From contig NZ_JAVBXX010000010.1 in the NCBI RefSeq assembly GCF_030824335.1, positions 62,001-126,000 of the forward strand: DNA of 64,000 nucleotides, in the 5' to 3' direction. A program made the translations under genes and the position numbers. The notes beneath the pieces were generated by a model, which saw nothing but the letters and a program-made list of their open reading frames with translations, searched no databases and was not told where the DNA came from. Positions 18,526-28,124 of the stretch are shown here, one piece after another; position 1 is the stretch's first letter, and the number at the start of each line of letters is the position of its first letter. Source of the stretch: Azonexus sp. (GTDB taxonomy: Bacteria; Pseudomonadota; Gammaproteobacteria; Burkholderiales; Rhodocyclaceae).

Positions 18526-19319
18526 CAGCCACAACCCCCATCGCCGACGTCCAGAGCTCGGCCGACACCCGCCAGATCGCCATCAACAAGGTCGGCATCA
18601 AATCCATTCGCCACCCGATCAAGGTGCAGGACAAATCGACCGGCGTGCAGCACACGGTCGCCATGTTCAACATGTACGTCGGCCTGCCGCACAACTTCAA
18701 GGGCACGCACATGTCCCGCTTCGTGGAGATACTGAACAGCCACGAACGTGAAATTTCCGTCGAAAACTTTCCGGTCATGTTGCGCGACATGCTGGTCAAG
18801 CTCGAAGCCGAAACCGGCCACATCGAGATGAACTTTCCGTATTTCATCAACAAAACGGCCCCGGTCTCCGGCGTGCAGAGCCTGATGGATTACGACGTCA
18901 CCCTGATCGGTGACATCAGCAACGGCGAAATCGTCACCGCTACCAAAGTGGTCGTCCCGGTCACCAGCCTGTGCCCCTGCTCAAAGAAGATTTCCGAACG
19001 CGGCGCCCACAACCAGCGCTCACACGTCACCGTGACGGCCCGCACCAACGACTTCATGTGGATCGAAGAACTGGTGCAACTGGTCGAAGCCGAGGCTTCC
19101 TGCGAGTTGTTCGGCCTCTTGAAACGCCCGGACGAAAAATACGTCACCGAACGCGCCTACGACAATCCGAAATTCGTCGAAGACATGGTGCGCGACGTCG
19201 CTGCCCGCCTCAATGCCGAAGCACGCATCGATGCTTACGTTGTCGAATCCGAGAACTTCGAGTCCATCCACAACCATTCAGCCTATGCGCTGATTGAACG
19301 GGACAAGAAAAACGGCTGA
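18522..19319 (+). CDS. folE2: GTP cyclohydrolase FolE2 (type IB)
   Basis: A 265-residue enzyme making dihydroneopterin triphosphate from GTP for folate (and possibly queuosine) synthesis. The metal-binding cysteine region is [19 protein letters not shown] (near residue 150), and HNHSAYA lies near the end. FolE2 is unrelated in sequence to FolE and can work with metals other than zinc. Its ATG overlaps the dxs stop (ATGA). A terminator closes the operon. Confidence 0.96.
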   Translation: MTATTPIADVQSSADTRQIAINKVGIKSIRHPIKVQDKSTGVQHTVAMFNMYVGLPHNFKGTHMSRFVEILNSHEREISVENFPVMLRDMLVKLEAETGHIEMNFPYFINKTAPVSGVQSLMDYDVTLIGDISNGEIVTATKVVVPVTSLCPCSKKISERGAHNQRSHVTVTARTNDFMWIEELVQLVEAEASCELFGLLKRPDEKYVTERAYDNPKFVEDMVRDVAARLNAEARIDAYVVESENFESIHNHSAYALIERDKKNG

Positions 19320-19324
19320 TTATT

Positions 19325-19333
19325 GCGGTCGAC
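19325..19333. repeat. Copy of the dispersed GCGGTCGAC word, intergenic
   Basis: TATTGCGGTCGACGCTGG begins two bases after the folE2 stop codon and precedes the terminator. Confidence 0.6.
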
Positions 19334-19346
19334 GCTGGAATTCATC

Positions 19347-19377
19347 AAAAAGAGGCTGCGGCCTCTTTTTTATTTTT
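19347..19377 (+). terminator. Terminator of the xseB-folE2 operon
   Basis: The stem AAAAGAGGC-TGCG-GCCTCTTTT is followed by TTATTTTT, 28 bases after the folE2 stop. Confidence 0.85.
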
Positions 19378-19396
19378 ACCAAATTTTTTAGGCGCA

Positions 19397-19422
19397 AAAA
19401 AAGGGGCCGAAGCCCCTTTTCA
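19397..19422 (-). terminator. Terminator of the rpsP-rplS operon
   Basis: On the minus strand, AAAAGGGGC-TTCG-GCCCCTTTTTTT has a stable UUCG tetraloop followed by a T-run. It lies about 20 bases after the rplS stop. Confidence 0.88.
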
Positions 19423-19443
19423 TGCACCGCAAGAAACTGCTGA

Positions 19444-19815
19444 TCAGGCAGCAGTCTTCTTGGCTGGCAGCTTTTCCTTGATGCGTGCCGACTTGCCTGA
19501 ACGTTCGCGCAGGTAGTACAGCTTGGCACGACGCACATCACCGCGACGCTTGACTTCGATCGAAACCACCAGCGGGGAATAGGTCTGGAACGTACGCTCG
19601 ACGCCTTCACCGGAAGAAATCTTGCGGACGGTGAAACCGGAGTTCAGACCACGGTTACGCTTGGCGATAACGACGCCTTCGTAAGCCTGCAGACGCTCGC
19701 GATTACCTTCCTTGACCTTGACCTGAACGACAATGGTGTCGCCCGGTGCGAAGTCGGGAATGGTCTTGCCCAGACGGGCAATTTCTTCTTGTTCCAGCTG
19801 TTGAATCAGGTTCAT
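19444..19815 (-). CDS. rplS: 50S ribosomal protein L19
   Basis: A 123-residue protein with the L19 signature ([55 protein letters not shown]). L19 sits at the 30S-50S interface. The length is normal. It is the last gene of the rpsP-rimM-trmD-rplS operon, 22 bases after trmD. Confidence 0.98.
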   Translation of the reverse strand: MNLIQQLEQEEIARLGKTIPDFAPGDTIVVQVKVKEGNRERLQAYEGVVIAKRNRGLNSGFTVRKISSGEGVERTFQTYSPLVVSIEVKRRGDVRRAKLYYLRERSGKSARIKEKLPAKKTAA

Positions 19816-19837
19816 GTGAGATCCTTTTTATAAAACA

Positions 19838-20632
19838 TTACTCACCGCATTGCTCCTCTCCGGAAATTTCCGTGAGGAGTTGCGCTTCTTCCGCGGTCAA
19901 CCCGCGGTGCGCCAGCAAATCCGGCCGGCGCTTCCGGGTTCGTGCCAACGACTGTTTCAGCCGCCAGCGACGAATTCTTTTATGGTCACCGGACAACAAC
20001 ACATCCGGCACTGCCACCCCCGCGTAAACCTCGGGTCGCGTGTAGTGCGGACAATCCAGCAAACCACCGACAAACGAATCTTCTACTGCCGAGGCGGCAT
20101 CACCAAGCACGCCCGGCAACTGGCGGACAACGGCATCAATCAAGGCCATCGCCGGCAACTCGCCACCGGACAGAACAAAATCACCGATCGAAATTTCTTC
20201 ATCGACACAGCGCTCGATCAAACGCTCGTCAATTCCTTCATAGCGACCACAGAGCAGGATCAATCCTACCTCCCCTGTCGCCAACTGCATGACCCGCTCA
20301 TGGGTCAATGGCGCGCCTTGCGGCGAAAGGTAAATCACCCGAGTCGCCAGCATGCCGGCTTCGCGCTGCCCGGCCTTTGCCAAAGCGATCGCCTTTTCCA
20401 GCGGCCCCGGCTGCATCACCATGCCAGGTCCGCCGCCAAACGGTCGATCATCAACTCGCCGCCAGGCATTCTCGGCGAAATCACGGGGATTCCAGCCCTG
20501 CCAAGCCCAGCGCCCCTCTTCCAAGGCTCGACGGGTAATACCGCATTGCGTGACAGCGGCAAACATCTCGGGGAAGAGGGTTATGCAGTCAAACCGGATC
20601 ACCGGCCGCTGCCCCTGCAACTCACCAGTCAC
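19838..20632 (-). CDS. trmD: tRNA (guanine-N1)-methyltransferase
   Basis: A 264-residue SPOUT methyltransferase that makes m1G37 in tRNAs and prevents +1 frameshifts. The trefoil-knot SAM-binding loops are visible: [24 protein letters not shown] and [14 protein letters not shown]. The first in-frame start is a GTG at 20632, which overlaps the end of rimM by 11 bases; the family core begins at [13 protein letters not shown], twelve residues in. Confidence 0.97.
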   Translation of the reverse strand: MTGELQGQRPVIRFDCITLFPEMFAAVTQCGITRRALEEGRWAWQGWNPRDFAENAWRRVDDRPFGGGPGMVMQPGPLEKAIALAKAGQREAGMLATRVIYLSPQGAPLTHERVMQLATGEVGLILLCGRYEGIDERLIERCVDEEISIGDFVLSGGELPAMALIDAVVRQLPGVLGDAASAVEDSFVGGLLDCPHYTRPEVYAGVAVPDVLLSGDHKRIRRWRLKQSLARTRKRRPDLLAHRGLTAEEAQLLTEISGEEQCGE

Positions 20633-21140
20633 TCTCCCACGCCACGCGAATCACACCGGCGTCTTTGTCAACTGCCAGAACAACCGCATCGACAAAAGGC
20701 AGAAGGCGTTCAACCCCATCGTCGGCCACAACGCGCAAAACGTCGTTGGCACCGGTTTCGATCAGGCTCGCCACCACACCGAGTTTTTCCTCAGTGCCAT
20801 TGACGACAGCAAGGCCGATCAGATCGCCCCAATAAAATTCATCGTCGTCGGTCGCCGGCAACATGTCATGCGGCGCACCGACCAACATCCCTTTGAGCGA
20901 CTCGGCAGCAGTCCGATCGGCAACGCCATCAAGCAGCATAACGACACCGTTACCATGAGTTTTCAAGCCTTTCAGCTTGATTTCACGCCACGGACCACCT
21001 TCCTGACAGATCCACCAAGTAGGCATTTCAGCCCAAGCCAAGGGATCGTCCCCGTAAGGACGAAGCTTGATCCAGCCTTGTATCCCGTAAGGGTCGGTTA
21101 ACCGACCCAAAACAACGATATCGTTAGCGGTCAAAGCCAA
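20622..21140 (-). CDS. rimM: 16S rRNA processing protein RimM
   Basis: About 172 residues, binding S19 and aiding 30S head maturation. The N-terminal RimM domain starts at [18 protein letters not shown], followed by the PRC-barrel domain ([11 protein letters not shown]). No ATG or GTG lies near the conserved start. The best candidates are TTG at 21140 or TTG at 21134, both just after the rpsP stop. A start further upstream would run through rpsP coding sequence and has no family support. Confidence 0.93.
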   Translation of the reverse strand: MALTANDIVVLGRLTDPYGIQGWIKLRPYGDDPLAWAEMPTWWICQEGGPWREIKLKGLKTHGNGVVMLLDGVADRTAAESLKGMLVGAPHDMLPATDDDEFYWGDLIGLAVVNGTEEKLGVVASLIETGANDVLRVVADDGVERLLPFVDAVVLAVDKDAGVIRVAWESDW

Positions 21141-21147
21141 AAACGAC

Positions 21148-21402
21148 TCAAGCGGCTTGCTGGGCAGCGTGCTGCTTGACCAGGCGAGCAACGGTCGGGG
21201 ACATCTGAGCACCATTCTGCTGCCAGTAGGTCAGACGATCCACGGAAACACGCAGGGCTTCGGCATTGCCGGAGGCAACCGGATTGTAGAAACCGATGCG
21301 CTCAACGAAACGGCCGTCACGACGGTTACGGGAATCGGTAACAACCATGTTGTAGAACGGACGCTTCTTGGCGCCACCACGGGCAAGACGGATAACAACC
21401 AT
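21148..21402 (-). CDS. rpsP: 30S ribosomal protein S16
   Basis: An 84-residue protein beginning [20 protein letters not shown], the canonical S16 start. It is the first gene of the rpsP-rimM-trmD-rplS operon, preceded by a strong promoter at 21438-21465. Confidence 0.98.
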   Translation of the reverse strand: MVVIRLARGGAKKRPFYNMVVTDSRNRRDGRFVERIGFYNPVASGNAEALRVSVDRLTYWQQNGAQMSPTVARLVKQHAAQQAA

Positions 21403-21437
21403 TGGGATACTTTCGTTAGCTGGGAAAAAGACGCAAG

Positions 21438-21465
21438 ATTATATCGTTAAAACGATAAAAAACAA
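21438..21465 (-). promoter_or_regulatory. Sigma-70 promoter of the rpsP operon
   Basis: Minus-strand TTGTTT (21460-21465), a 16-base spacer and a perfect TATAAT (21438-21443) lie 36 bases upstream of rpsP. The spacer contains the inverted repeat TATCGTTTTAACGATA, which could serve as an operator or be chance AT-rich sequence. Confidence 0.7.
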
Positions 21466-21554
21466 GCCACTTACCACGGCTAAATTATCCCCCCACGGGC
21501 CTTGATGCCCCGACAATAGGGAGGAAGGCTTTTTTTTGCTATGCTTTCCAGACT

Positions 21555-23072
21555 ATGGTCAAAACTCCGCAACACGACACCCCACAAGCTCCGGAAGGTG
21601 GCATCAAAGGAATTCTTGAGTGGCTGGCCTTGGCACATGGACGGACAACACCAGAAGACGCCGAGGAACTATTGCGGAATGCTCTCTATTTGAGAGACGC
21701 ACCGGTTTCAACTGCACAACGCATCAAACTTCTTGACCTGCTCTACGTCCACACGGAAGGCATTGTCCGCCTCGAACTGCAGCAGCTAAAAGAACTATCA
21801 CTACCCATTCCCCGTAAAACCCGACAGCGCATGAAGCGCCTGCTGGAATTACTGGAAACACTGACCCAAGATTATTTCAACACACTGGCCATCCTGTTCG
21901 ACCCGGACGACACAACAGCCACGCACACACCGCAAACCGCGCTCCGGCGGGCAATCTTGTCGATTGCTTGGCAAATACGAATTTATCACCTGATTTCAGC
22001 CCCGCCGCGCCAAGGGTTATGGCAGCAACTCCATGCCGCATTTCGGACGGCACGCCGACTTGAAATAGATCAACAAGCCGGCCCTCGCGACACGCCCAGC
22101 ATCCAGCGCCTTTACACAAACACGCTGTTGATTGGCATTGCCCAGCCAGCTTCCTTTTCTTCAGGCGAACTGGAGTTCATCAACACACTGGTTGAGCAAT
22201 CAAATTGCGAGATATCGCCCGACAAGCAGGTCATTGAACCAGTTGGCAGCACTTTCTGGATTGACCCGGATCGTGACTTTCCCGCGCACGCACTAGTCAG
22301 GCGCACACCCGGCAACGATATCGAGCCGCTTTACTTCTCCTGCGCCGAGATGGCGCAACATGTCGCCACTGTTCGGCAGACACTCGGCAGCGGAAAGTCA
22401 CCGGAAGTATTAGCACTACCGAACTTTGCCAGCACCCCAAGCGGGCAAGGCGTACTTCGGCGACTGGAAAAACTATGGGGACAACCCGCGAAACGAAAAT
22501 TCCCCCGCCGACGGCAATCTCATCGCACCCGCCTTTGCTCCGGACTGGATACACTACACCGCCTGCTAGGCGACGGGGAATGCACAGAAGAATTCAGCGA
22601 ATGGATGGTTACCAACGAGAGCCCTGATGGATTTGCCTTGATGCACATGACAGGCAACACCACCCAACTGAAAGTTGGCGATCTCGTCGCAATGCAGATA
22701 CTGGACGAACAAAACCAGCGCAACGATGCCTGGCTTTTGTGCATGCTACGCTGGGCAATTTCGGAAAATCCGGAACATGTAGAGATCGGACTTCAATTAT
22801 TGGCATCCAGGGCCATTCCAACCAAAATCGCCTATTCGGACAATCCGGCAGCTGGCGCCGCAGACGCCCTGATCTTGCCCGAAACCCCTCCCTTGCGAAC
22901 TACGCAATCTCTGGTCGCCCCGCCCGGTTTTCTCAAAGAAAACACACGCGGAATCGTTGCACTCGTCGAACAGGGCAATTTGTCGATACGCGAAATCCAG
23001 ACCTCTCAACTGGATGAGCAGACGGGCTCACTCGAGATTTTCTCCATTCGTCCAGAAAACGAGGACGAATAG
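21555..23072 (+). CDS. Unrecognised 505-residue protein with PilZ-like motifs
   Basis: I do not recognise the family. The N-terminal 300 residues are helical and leucine-rich (LLDLLYVHTEGIVRLELQQL...), with no signal peptide or membrane segment. Near residues 313-323 there is a basic cluster RKFPRRRQSHR, and near 352-358 TNESPDG followed by FALMHMTG and LKVGDLVAM. This spacing resembles the RxxxR and (D/N)xSxxG motifs of PilZ domains that bind cyclic di-GMP, and a beta-rich region follows. No pili or flagella genes are nearby. It is transcribed divergently from rpsP and followed by wrbA. An extended -10-like TGCTATGCT lies about 14 bases before the ATG. Confidence 0.6.
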   Translation: MVKTPQHDTPQAPEGGIKGILEWLALAHGRTTPEDAEELLRNALYLRDAPVSTAQRIKLLDLLYVHTEGIVRLELQQLKELSLPIPRKTRQRMKRLLELLETLTQDYFNTLAILFDPDDTTATHTPQTALRRAILSIAWQIRIYHLISAPPRQGLWQQLHAAFRTARRLEIDQQAGPRDTPSIQRLYTNTLLIGIAQPASFSSGELEFINTLVEQSNCEISPDKQVIEPVGSTFWIDPDRDFPAHALVRRTPGNDIEPLYFSCAEMAQHVATVRQTLGSGKSPEVLALPNFASTPSGQGVLRRLEKLWGQPAKRKFPRRRQSHRTRLCSGLDTLHRLLGDGECTEEFSEWMVTNESPDGFALMHMTGNTTQLKVGDLVAMQILDEQNQRNDAWLLCMLRWAISENPEHVEIGLQLLASRAIPTKIAYSDNPAAGAADALILPETPPLRTTQSLVAPPGFLKENTRGIVALVEQGNLSIREIQTSQLDEQTGSLEIFSIRPENEDE

Positions 23073-23081
23073 CCAGAGAGT

Positions 23082-23102
23082 GGCAGGACGTATAATCCTG
23101 CC
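23082..23102 (+). promoter_or_regulatory. Inverted repeat over the -10 box of wrbA
   Basis: GGCAGGA (23082-23088) and TCCTGCC (23096-23102) form a perfect 7-bp inverted repeat around TATAAT (23091-23096), ending 2 bases before the wrbA ATG. A repressor bound here would block the promoter. The -35 region is weak. Confidence 0.45.
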
Positions 23103-23104
23103 CC

Positions 23105-23701
23105 ATGCAAGAAATACTCATTCTGTACTACAGTCACCGCGGCTCCGTCCGAGCACTGGCGGAACGCATGGCGCGTGGCGTCGAGTCGATCCATGGCGTC
23201 CAAGCCAAGCTGCGCACCGTGCCACGCGTATCCACAATTTGCGAAGCAACGGAAGCCGACATCCCCGAGGCTGGCGCCCCTTACGTCGAAGCGTCAGACA
23301 TTGACTCATGCTCAGGTTTGGCACTAGGCAGCCCCGTACGCTTTGGCAACATGGCAGCACCGATGAAATATTTTTGGGACGGCACCATTGCGGCTTGGCA
23401 AAATGGCACACTCGCTGGCAAACCTGCCTGCGTCTTCACCTCCAGCAGCAGCCAGCATGGTGGCAACGAAACCACGCTGATCAGCATGATGTTGCCACTA
23501 CTACATCATGGCATGTTACTGATGGGGCTACCTTATACGGAACATGAACTTTCCACCACGACGAGTGGTGGCACACCTTACGGAGCCAGCCATATCGCTG
23601 GCGCATCCGGCAATCCACTGCTCTCCGACGCAGAAAATCGCCTAGCATTTGCGCAGGGTCAGCGCTTAGCAAATATCGTACAAAAACTGGGGCGACCGTG
23701 A
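23105..23701 (+). CDS. wrbA: NAD(P)H:quinone oxidoreductase, WrbA flavodoxin family
   Basis: A 198-residue FMN protein reducing quinones by two electrons, protecting from oxidative stress. The phosphate-binding loop YYSHRGSVRALAERMARG is at the N-terminus. GSPVRFGNMAAPMKYFWDG and SSSSQHGGNETTL are WrbA landmarks, as is YGASHIAG near the end. The transcript would be almost leaderless if the -10 box at 23091 is right. Its stop overlaps the GTG of the next gene (GTGA). Confidence 0.94.
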   Translation: MQEILILYYSHRGSVRALAERMARGVESIHGVQAKLRTVPRVSTICEATEADIPEAGAPYVEASDIDSCSGLALGSPVRFGNMAAPMKYFWDGTIAAWQNGTLAGKPACVFTSSSSQHGGNETTLISMMLPLLHHGMLLMGLPYTEHELSTTTSGGTPYGASHIAGASGNPLLSDAENRLAFAQGQRLANIVQKLGRP

Positions 23702-24063
23702 ACACGCGCTTATTTCAGAATCTCACCAGCACGGCGTTGATTGCCTTGATCTTTTTGTGTCTTGCCTGGGAGGCATGGCTGGCCCCGCTACGCCCCGGCG
23801 GCTCATGGATGACCCTGAAAGCCGTTTTTCTGCTGGCACCACTATTTGGCATTCTGCGTGGCAAGCGCTACACCTACAAGTGGTTATCGCTATTCATCCA
23901 GTTTTACCTGCTGGAAGGACTTACCCGCGCCACCAGTGACCAAGGCCTCTCGCAATGGCTGGCTACCGGAGAAACCATTCTCGCCTTACTCGTTTTCATT
24001 GGAACAGTCCTGTTTCTGCGGTCGACACGCGTGTCGGCCATAAAAAAACCCGCGTCGGATTGA
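23698..24063 (+). CDS. DUF2069 family membrane protein
   Basis: A 121-residue inner-membrane protein with four hydrophobic segments, matching the DUF2069 family that commonly sits next to wrbA in Proteobacteria. The start is GTG, coupled to the wrbA stop. Its last codons overlap the left arm of the terminator, so the terminator is partly coding. Confidence 0.85.
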   Translation: MNTRLFQNLTSTALIALIFLCLAWEAWLAPLRPGGSWMTLKAVFLLAPLFGILRGKRYTYKWLSLFIQFYLLEGLTRATSDQGLSQWLATGETILALLVFIGTVLFLRSTRVSAIKKPASD

Positions 24064-24076
24064 CGCGGTTTTTTTA
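24041..24076. terminator. Bidirectional terminator between wrbA-DUF2069 and leuA
   Basis: AAAAAAACCCGCGTC-GGATT-GACGCGGTTTTTTT forms a stem with one bulged C, flanked by an A-run and a T-run. It serves convergent operons and overlaps the end of the DUF2069 gene. Confidence 0.85.
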
Positions 24077-24094
24077 TGCAACCAACTGCCGTAA

Positions 24095-25636
24095 TCAGAT
24101 ATCGCCTTGAGCGCGAACCTTTTCCAGCGTGGAATGCAGCTTGTTCAGCGCATTCAAATAGGAACGGGCTGAGGCAATCACGATATCGGTATCCGCCCCG
24201 TTACCATTGACAATACGCCCGCCCTTGGTCAAGCGCGTCGTCACCTCTCCCTGGGCATCAGTCCCCGTCGTGATCGCATTGACCGAGTAGAGCAGCAGTT
24301 CCGCCCCACTACCGACGATGCTTTCGATTGCCTTGAAAGTTGCATCTACAGGACCACCACCATTGGCTTCGGCTTTATGCTCCACACCGCCCACATTCAG
24401 AATGACCGATGCCCGTGGCATCTCACCAGTTTCCGAACAAACACGTGAGTACACCAGTTTGTAATGCTCATGCTCGGGTGTAACCAGTTCATCGGAGACC
24501 AACGCGTGCAGGTCTTCGTCAAAAATCTCATGCTTTTTGTCTGCCAGTTCTTTGAAGCGGGCAAAAGCGGCATTCAACGATTCGTCGCTATCAAGTTCAA
24601 TCCCCAGCTCCTGCAAACGGCTCTTGAAGGCATTGCGTCCGGAATGCTTGCCAAGGACCAGCTTGTTCTGCGACCAACCCACATCCTGGGCACGCATGAT
24701 CTCGTAGGTCTCGCGATGCTTGAGCACGCCGTCCTGATGGATACCAGACTCATGAGCAAAAGCGTTGGCACCAACCACTGCCTTGTTCGGCTGTACCGGA
24801 TACCCGGTAATCTGCGAGACCAGCTTCGACGCTGAAACGATCTGCGTCGTATCGATGCGCGTCTCAACCGGAAAAACGTCGGCACGCGTGCGTACGGCCA
24901 TGACGATTTCCTCAAGCGCGGCATTGCCAGCTCGCTCACCAAGACCATTGATCGTGCACTCGACTTGACGCGCACCGGCAAGTACCGCTGCCAGTGAATT
25001 GGAGACAGCCAAACCGAGGTCGTTATGGCAATGTACCGACCAGATGACCTTGTCTGAATTCGGCACGCGCTCAATCAACTGGCGCATGGTTTCCGCATAC
25101 TGTGACGGAATGTTATAGCCGACAGTATCAGGAACGTTGATAGTCTTTGCACCAGCCTTGATCACGGCCTCGAAAATCCGGCAAAGGAAATCAATTTCCG
25201 AGCGTCCGGCATCTTCGGCCGAAAACTCGACATCATCGGTGTACTGCCGCGCCCAGCCAATCGCTTTGACCGCCTGCTCGACGACCTGATCGGGCGTCAT
25301 ACGCAACTTCTTCTCCATGTGAATCGGGCTGGTCGCAATAAAAGTGTGAATCCGCCCTGATTTGGCCGGACGGATCGCCTCGCCGGAACGGGCGATATCG
25401 TTCTCGCTAGCGCGCGCCAGCGAACAAACGGTGGAGTCCTTGATAGCCTGTGCAATAGCATTGATCGAGTCGAAATCGCCAGGAGAAGCAGCAGCAAAAC
25501 CTGCTTCAATCACGTCTACCCGCATTTTTTCCAGTTGTCGGGCAACGCGAATTTTTTCTTCTTTAGTCATCGATGCGCCAGGACTCTGCTCTCCATCGCG
25601 CAAGGTGGTATCAAAAATAACCAGATGATCTTTCAT
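24095..25636 (-). CDS. leuA: 2-isopropylmalate synthase
   Basis: A 513-residue enzyme of leucine synthesis, joining acetyl-CoA to 2-oxoisovalerate. The [12 protein letters not shown] catalytic motif is at 9-20, [14 protein letters not shown] and HESGIHQDG lie further on, and the C-terminal leucine-feedback domain is complete. The ATG at 25636 has GGAG 7 bases upstream; an in-frame TTG four codons earlier is less likely. Last gene of the ilvI-ilvH-ilvC-pssA-leuA operon. Confidence 0.97.
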   Translation of the reverse strand: MKDHLVIFDTTLRDGEQSPGASMTKEEKIRVARQLEKMRVDVIEAGFAAASPGDFDSINAIAQAIKDSTVCSLARASENDIARSGEAIRPAKSGRIHTFIATSPIHMEKKLRMTPDQVVEQAVKAIGWARQYTDDVEFSAEDAGRSEIDFLCRIFEAVIKAGAKTINVPDTVGYNIPSQYAETMRQLIERVPNSDKVIWSVHCHNDLGLAVSNSLAAVLAGARQVECTINGLGERAGNAALEEIVMAVRTRADVFPVETRIDTTQIVSASKLVSQITGYPVQPNKAVVGANAFAHESGIHQDGVLKHRETYEIMRAQDVGWSQNKLVLGKHSGRNAFKSRLQELGIELDSDESLNAAFARFKELADKKHEIFDEDLHALVSDELVTPEHEHYKLVYSRVCSETGEMPRASVILNVGGVEHKAEANGGGPVDATFKAIESIVGSGAELLLYSVNAITTGTDAQGEVTTRLTKGGRIVNGNGADTDIVIASARSYLNALNKLHSTLEKVRAQGDI

Positions 25637-25653
25637 GTTTTGCTCCAAAAATA

Positions 25654-26403
25654 CTAGGCCCGGCGCTTGATCAGCGCGACAGTTGCCAGCACATAACCCG
25701 ATAAGCCGTAGAGGACAAAAAAGCCGAAGAGTGCAATTTCCGGACTATAGGCGACCAGTGCAAAACCCAGGGCAATCGCCGCAATGGCAAAGAAAGGCAC
25801 GCTTTTCTTCAGGTTAACGTCCTTGAAACTGTAATACCGAATATTCGACACCATCGTCACACCGGCAAAGATGGTCAATACACAAGCCAGCCAGGGAACA
25901 TCGCTACCGGGAACACCTGCCACAATCATCACCCAGACCAAGCCAGCAACCAGTGCAGCAGCGGCAGGGGAAGGCAAGCCTTGGAAAAAGCGCTTGTCGG
26001 TCACTTCAAGGGTTGTATTGAACCGGGCCAGCCGCAATGCTGCGCCGGCACAATAGATAAAAGCTGCAATCCACCCCAGGCGACCGAGATCCTGCAAAGC
26101 CCACTCGTACATCACCAAGGCAGGTGCAGCACCGAAACTGACCATATCGGACAAGGAATCGTACTCTGCACCAAAAGCCGACTGAGTATTGGTCAGACGA
26201 GCCACTCGACCATCCAGCCCGTCCAGCACCATCGCAATAAAAATCGCCATCGCCGCACGCTCGAAATCCCCCTGCATCGCCTGAACGATGGCAAAAAATC
26301 CGGCAAACAATGCTGCTGTGGTAAATAAATTAGGTAACAAATAAATACCACGCCGTTTCAATTCGGGATTGAAAAGGGCTTTACGAGGCTTGAGTTCGGT
26401 CAT
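25654..26403 (-). CDS. pssA: CDP-diacylglycerol-serine O-phosphatidyltransferase
   Basis: A 249-residue inner-membrane enzyme making phosphatidylserine. The CDP-alcohol motif DG-x2-AR-x8-G-x3-D-x3-D is complete (Asp64 to Asp86). Seven or so hydrophobic segments are visible. It is the membrane-embedded PssA type, not the E. coli peripheral type. It lies between ilvC and leuA, a conserved Betaproteobacterial arrangement that places a phospholipid gene in an amino-acid operon. I chose the ATG at 26403 ([10 protein letters not shown]); the upstream extension has no family support. Confidence 0.95.
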   Translation of the reverse strand: MTELKPRKALFNPELKRRGIYLLPNLFTTAALFAGFFAIVQAMQGDFERAAMAIFIAMVLDGLDGRVARLTNTQSAFGAEYDSLSDMVSFGAAPALVMYEWALQDLGRLGWIAAFIYCAGAALRLARFNTTLEVTDKRFFQGLPSPAAAALVAGLVWVMIVAGVPGSDVPWLACVLTIFAGVTMVSNIRYYSFKDVNLKKSVPFFAIAAIALGFALVAYSPEIALFGFFVLYGLSGYVLATVALIKRRA

Positions 26404-26454
26404 GAGTCGCAATGAAATAGGTAACCGGAAAAGGATACACCCGGCACCAGCAAA

Positions 26455-26495
26455 ATCCACAAACAACAAGGGCGGTGCAGTTTCCTACACCGCCC
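26455..26495 (-). terminator. Possible terminator or attenuating hairpin after ilvC
   Basis: On the minus strand GGGCGGTG and CACCGCCC pair with a 10-base loop, followed by CTTGTTGTTTG. The T-tract is interrupted, so it may end only part of the transcripts before pssA. Confidence 0.45.
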
Positions 26496-26573
26496 GAAGC
26501 GAAGGTAACGCTAGCTGATCTTGCACCAGCAGAGTGCAGACAAGCACGCATTACCGAGCCAACGAAGCACCAA

Positions 26574-27614
<1,041 letters not shown>

Positions 27615-28106
27615 TTAAACTTTAAGAATACGATCACCGCGACCGATGCCACAAACGCCGGTGCGAACGGTTTCCAGAATCAGGCCCGCATCAAGTGCGG
27701 CAATAAAGGAGTCGAGCTTTGAACTTGCGCCGGTCAACTCGATTACATAGGTCGATTCCGTCACGTCGATGATACGGCCACGGAAAATATCGGCCATCCG
27801 CTTCATCTCTTCACGATCCTTGCCGGTCGCCCGAACCTTGATCAACATCAGTTCGCGCTCAACATGCGCAGCCTCGGAGAGATCGACCACCTTGACCACA
27901 TCAACCAGCTTGTTGAGCTGCTTGGTGATCTGCTCGAGCACGTCGTCCGAGCCCGAGGTCAGGATGGTCATCCGGGACAACGAGGGATCTTCCGTCGGTG
28001 CCACGGTCAGCGATTCAATATTGTAGCCACGCGCGGAAAACAGGCCGGCTACACGGGACAAGGCACCCGATTCGTTTTCGATCAGGATGGAAATGATATG
28101 TCGCAT
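27615..28106 (-). CDS. ilvH: Acetolactate synthase small (regulatory) subunit
   Basis: A 163-residue protein with an N-terminal ACT domain (ISILIENESGALSRVAGLFS) and a C-terminal regulatory domain. Its length equals E. coli IlvH, not the short IlvN, so the IlvH name fits. It gives valine feedback to the large subunit. Confidence 0.96.
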   Translation of the reverse strand: MRHIISILIENESGALSRVAGLFSARGYNIESLTVAPTEDPSLSRMTILTSGSDDVLEQITKQLNKLVDVVKVVDLSEAAHVERELMLIKVRATGKDREEMKRMADIFRGRIIDVTESTYVIELTGASSKLDSFIAALDAGLILETVRTGVCGIGRGDRILKV

Positions 28107-28124
28107 AGTATTTTCCTTCCCCGC

